Positions 5,595 to 5,799 of a DNA stretch of 5,799 nt are shown here, piece after piece. The stretch lies in the NCBI GenBank assembly GCA_022709995.1, contig JAKLHU010000156.1:1-5799 (forward strand), in the 5' to 3' direction. This DNA is from Verrucomicrobiota bacterium (GTDB lineage Bacteria > Verrucomicrobiota > Lentisphaeria > Oligosphaerales > Oligosphaeraceae). Position 1 is the stretch's first letter. The number at the start of each line of letters is the position of its first letter. The position numbers were made by a program, and so were the translations under genes. Below the pieces are notes generated by a model. It had not been told where the DNA came from and made no database searches. It saw only the letters and a program-made list of their open reading frames with translations.

Positions 5595-5799
5595 ATGCTA
5601 CTCGCGTTCCAGGCTGCCCTTCTCGGCATAGTCCAGGGAATCACCGAATTCCTGCCGATCAGCAGCACCGGCCACCTGATCCTCGTCGATGAATTCATCA
5701 AGTTGGAGGATTCGTTCAAAGAGACTTTTTTGGTCGTCGTGCAGCTTGGTTCGATTCTGGCGGTTCTGGCCTATTTCCATGCCCGGCTGCTGCCGCGGG
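5595..5799 (+). CDS. uppP: Undecaprenyl-diphosphatase UppP/BacA (N-terminal 68 residues; cut by the right edge)
   Basis: UppP is an integral inner-membrane enzyme that hydrolyses undecaprenyl diphosphate to the monophosphate, recycling the carrier for peptidoglycan and other envelope polymers; overexpression gives bacitracin resistance. Seen: [20 protein letters not shown], then [10 protein letters not shown], the family hallmark. Q14-G-I-T-E18 is the (E/Q)xxxE catalytic motif (E. coli E17/E21; Gln at the first position is a known variant), and His27 matches E. coli His30. [17 protein letters not shown] (45-61) is the next membrane segment, closely matching the family's [12 protein letters not shown]. 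The full protein is usually about 265-280 residues; the PGxSRSxxT motif would lie beyond the window. It is transcribed away from the M24/lipoprotein genes but shares the peptidoglycan theme. Confidence 0.96.
   Translation, partial: MLLAFQAALLGIVQGITEFLPISSTGHLILVDEFIKLEDSFKETFLVVVQLGSILAVLAYFHARLLPR

Noticed and set aside
5441..5692. An 83-codon plus-strand frame running from the spacer into uppP
   Set aside because: It overlaps uppP in another frame, has no good ribosome site, and its composition is typical of a shadow frame.
5598..5780. A 60-codon minus-strand frame over the start of uppP
   Set aside because: It lies wholly opposite the strongly conserved UppP N-terminus and has no ribosome site or domain of its own.

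Overview
This window is GC-rich DNA from a Gram-negative (diderm) bacterium. The evidence for an outer membrane is four consecutive genes with lipoprotein signal peptides, one of them resembling the peptidoglycan-synthase activator LpoB. The lineage cannot be fixed from sequence alone. The style (high GC, Ala/Gly-rich lipoproteins, an enlarged LpoB) would suit the PVC group (Lentisphaerota, Kiritimatiellota, Verrucomicrobiota), but this is a guess.

Layout. From about 5273 down to the left edge, five genes lie on the minus strand. In transcription order they are: an M24 (creatinase/prolidase-fold) protein at 4116-5273; an LpoB-like lipoprotein at 2851-3993; a YcfL-like lipoprotein at 2234-2773; a 578-residue COG3014-like lipoprotein carrying two C-terminal EF-hand loops at 429-2165; and a fourth lipoprotein whose start overlaps the previous stop and which runs off the left edge (1-441). 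On the right, uppP (bacA, undecaprenyl-diphosphatase) is divergent on the plus strand from 5595 and is cut by the right edge. The 321-bp space between the M24 gene and uppP holds a plausible minus-strand promoter and an AT-rich patch.

How the genes fit. The trio COG3014 - YcfL - LpoB is a known neighbourhood in gammaproteobacteria, where LpoB stimulates PBP1B from the outer membrane. UppP recycles the lipid carrier for peptidoglycan precursors. The window therefore looks like a cell-envelope locus. Its unusual points are the EF-hand pair on the COG3014-like protein, a probable internal duplication in the LpoB-like protein, a fourth co-translated lipoprotein, and an M24 protein in which both metal-binding aspartates of the family are serine.

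No tRNA, rRNA, CRISPR array, insertion sequence or convincing intrinsic terminator was seen.
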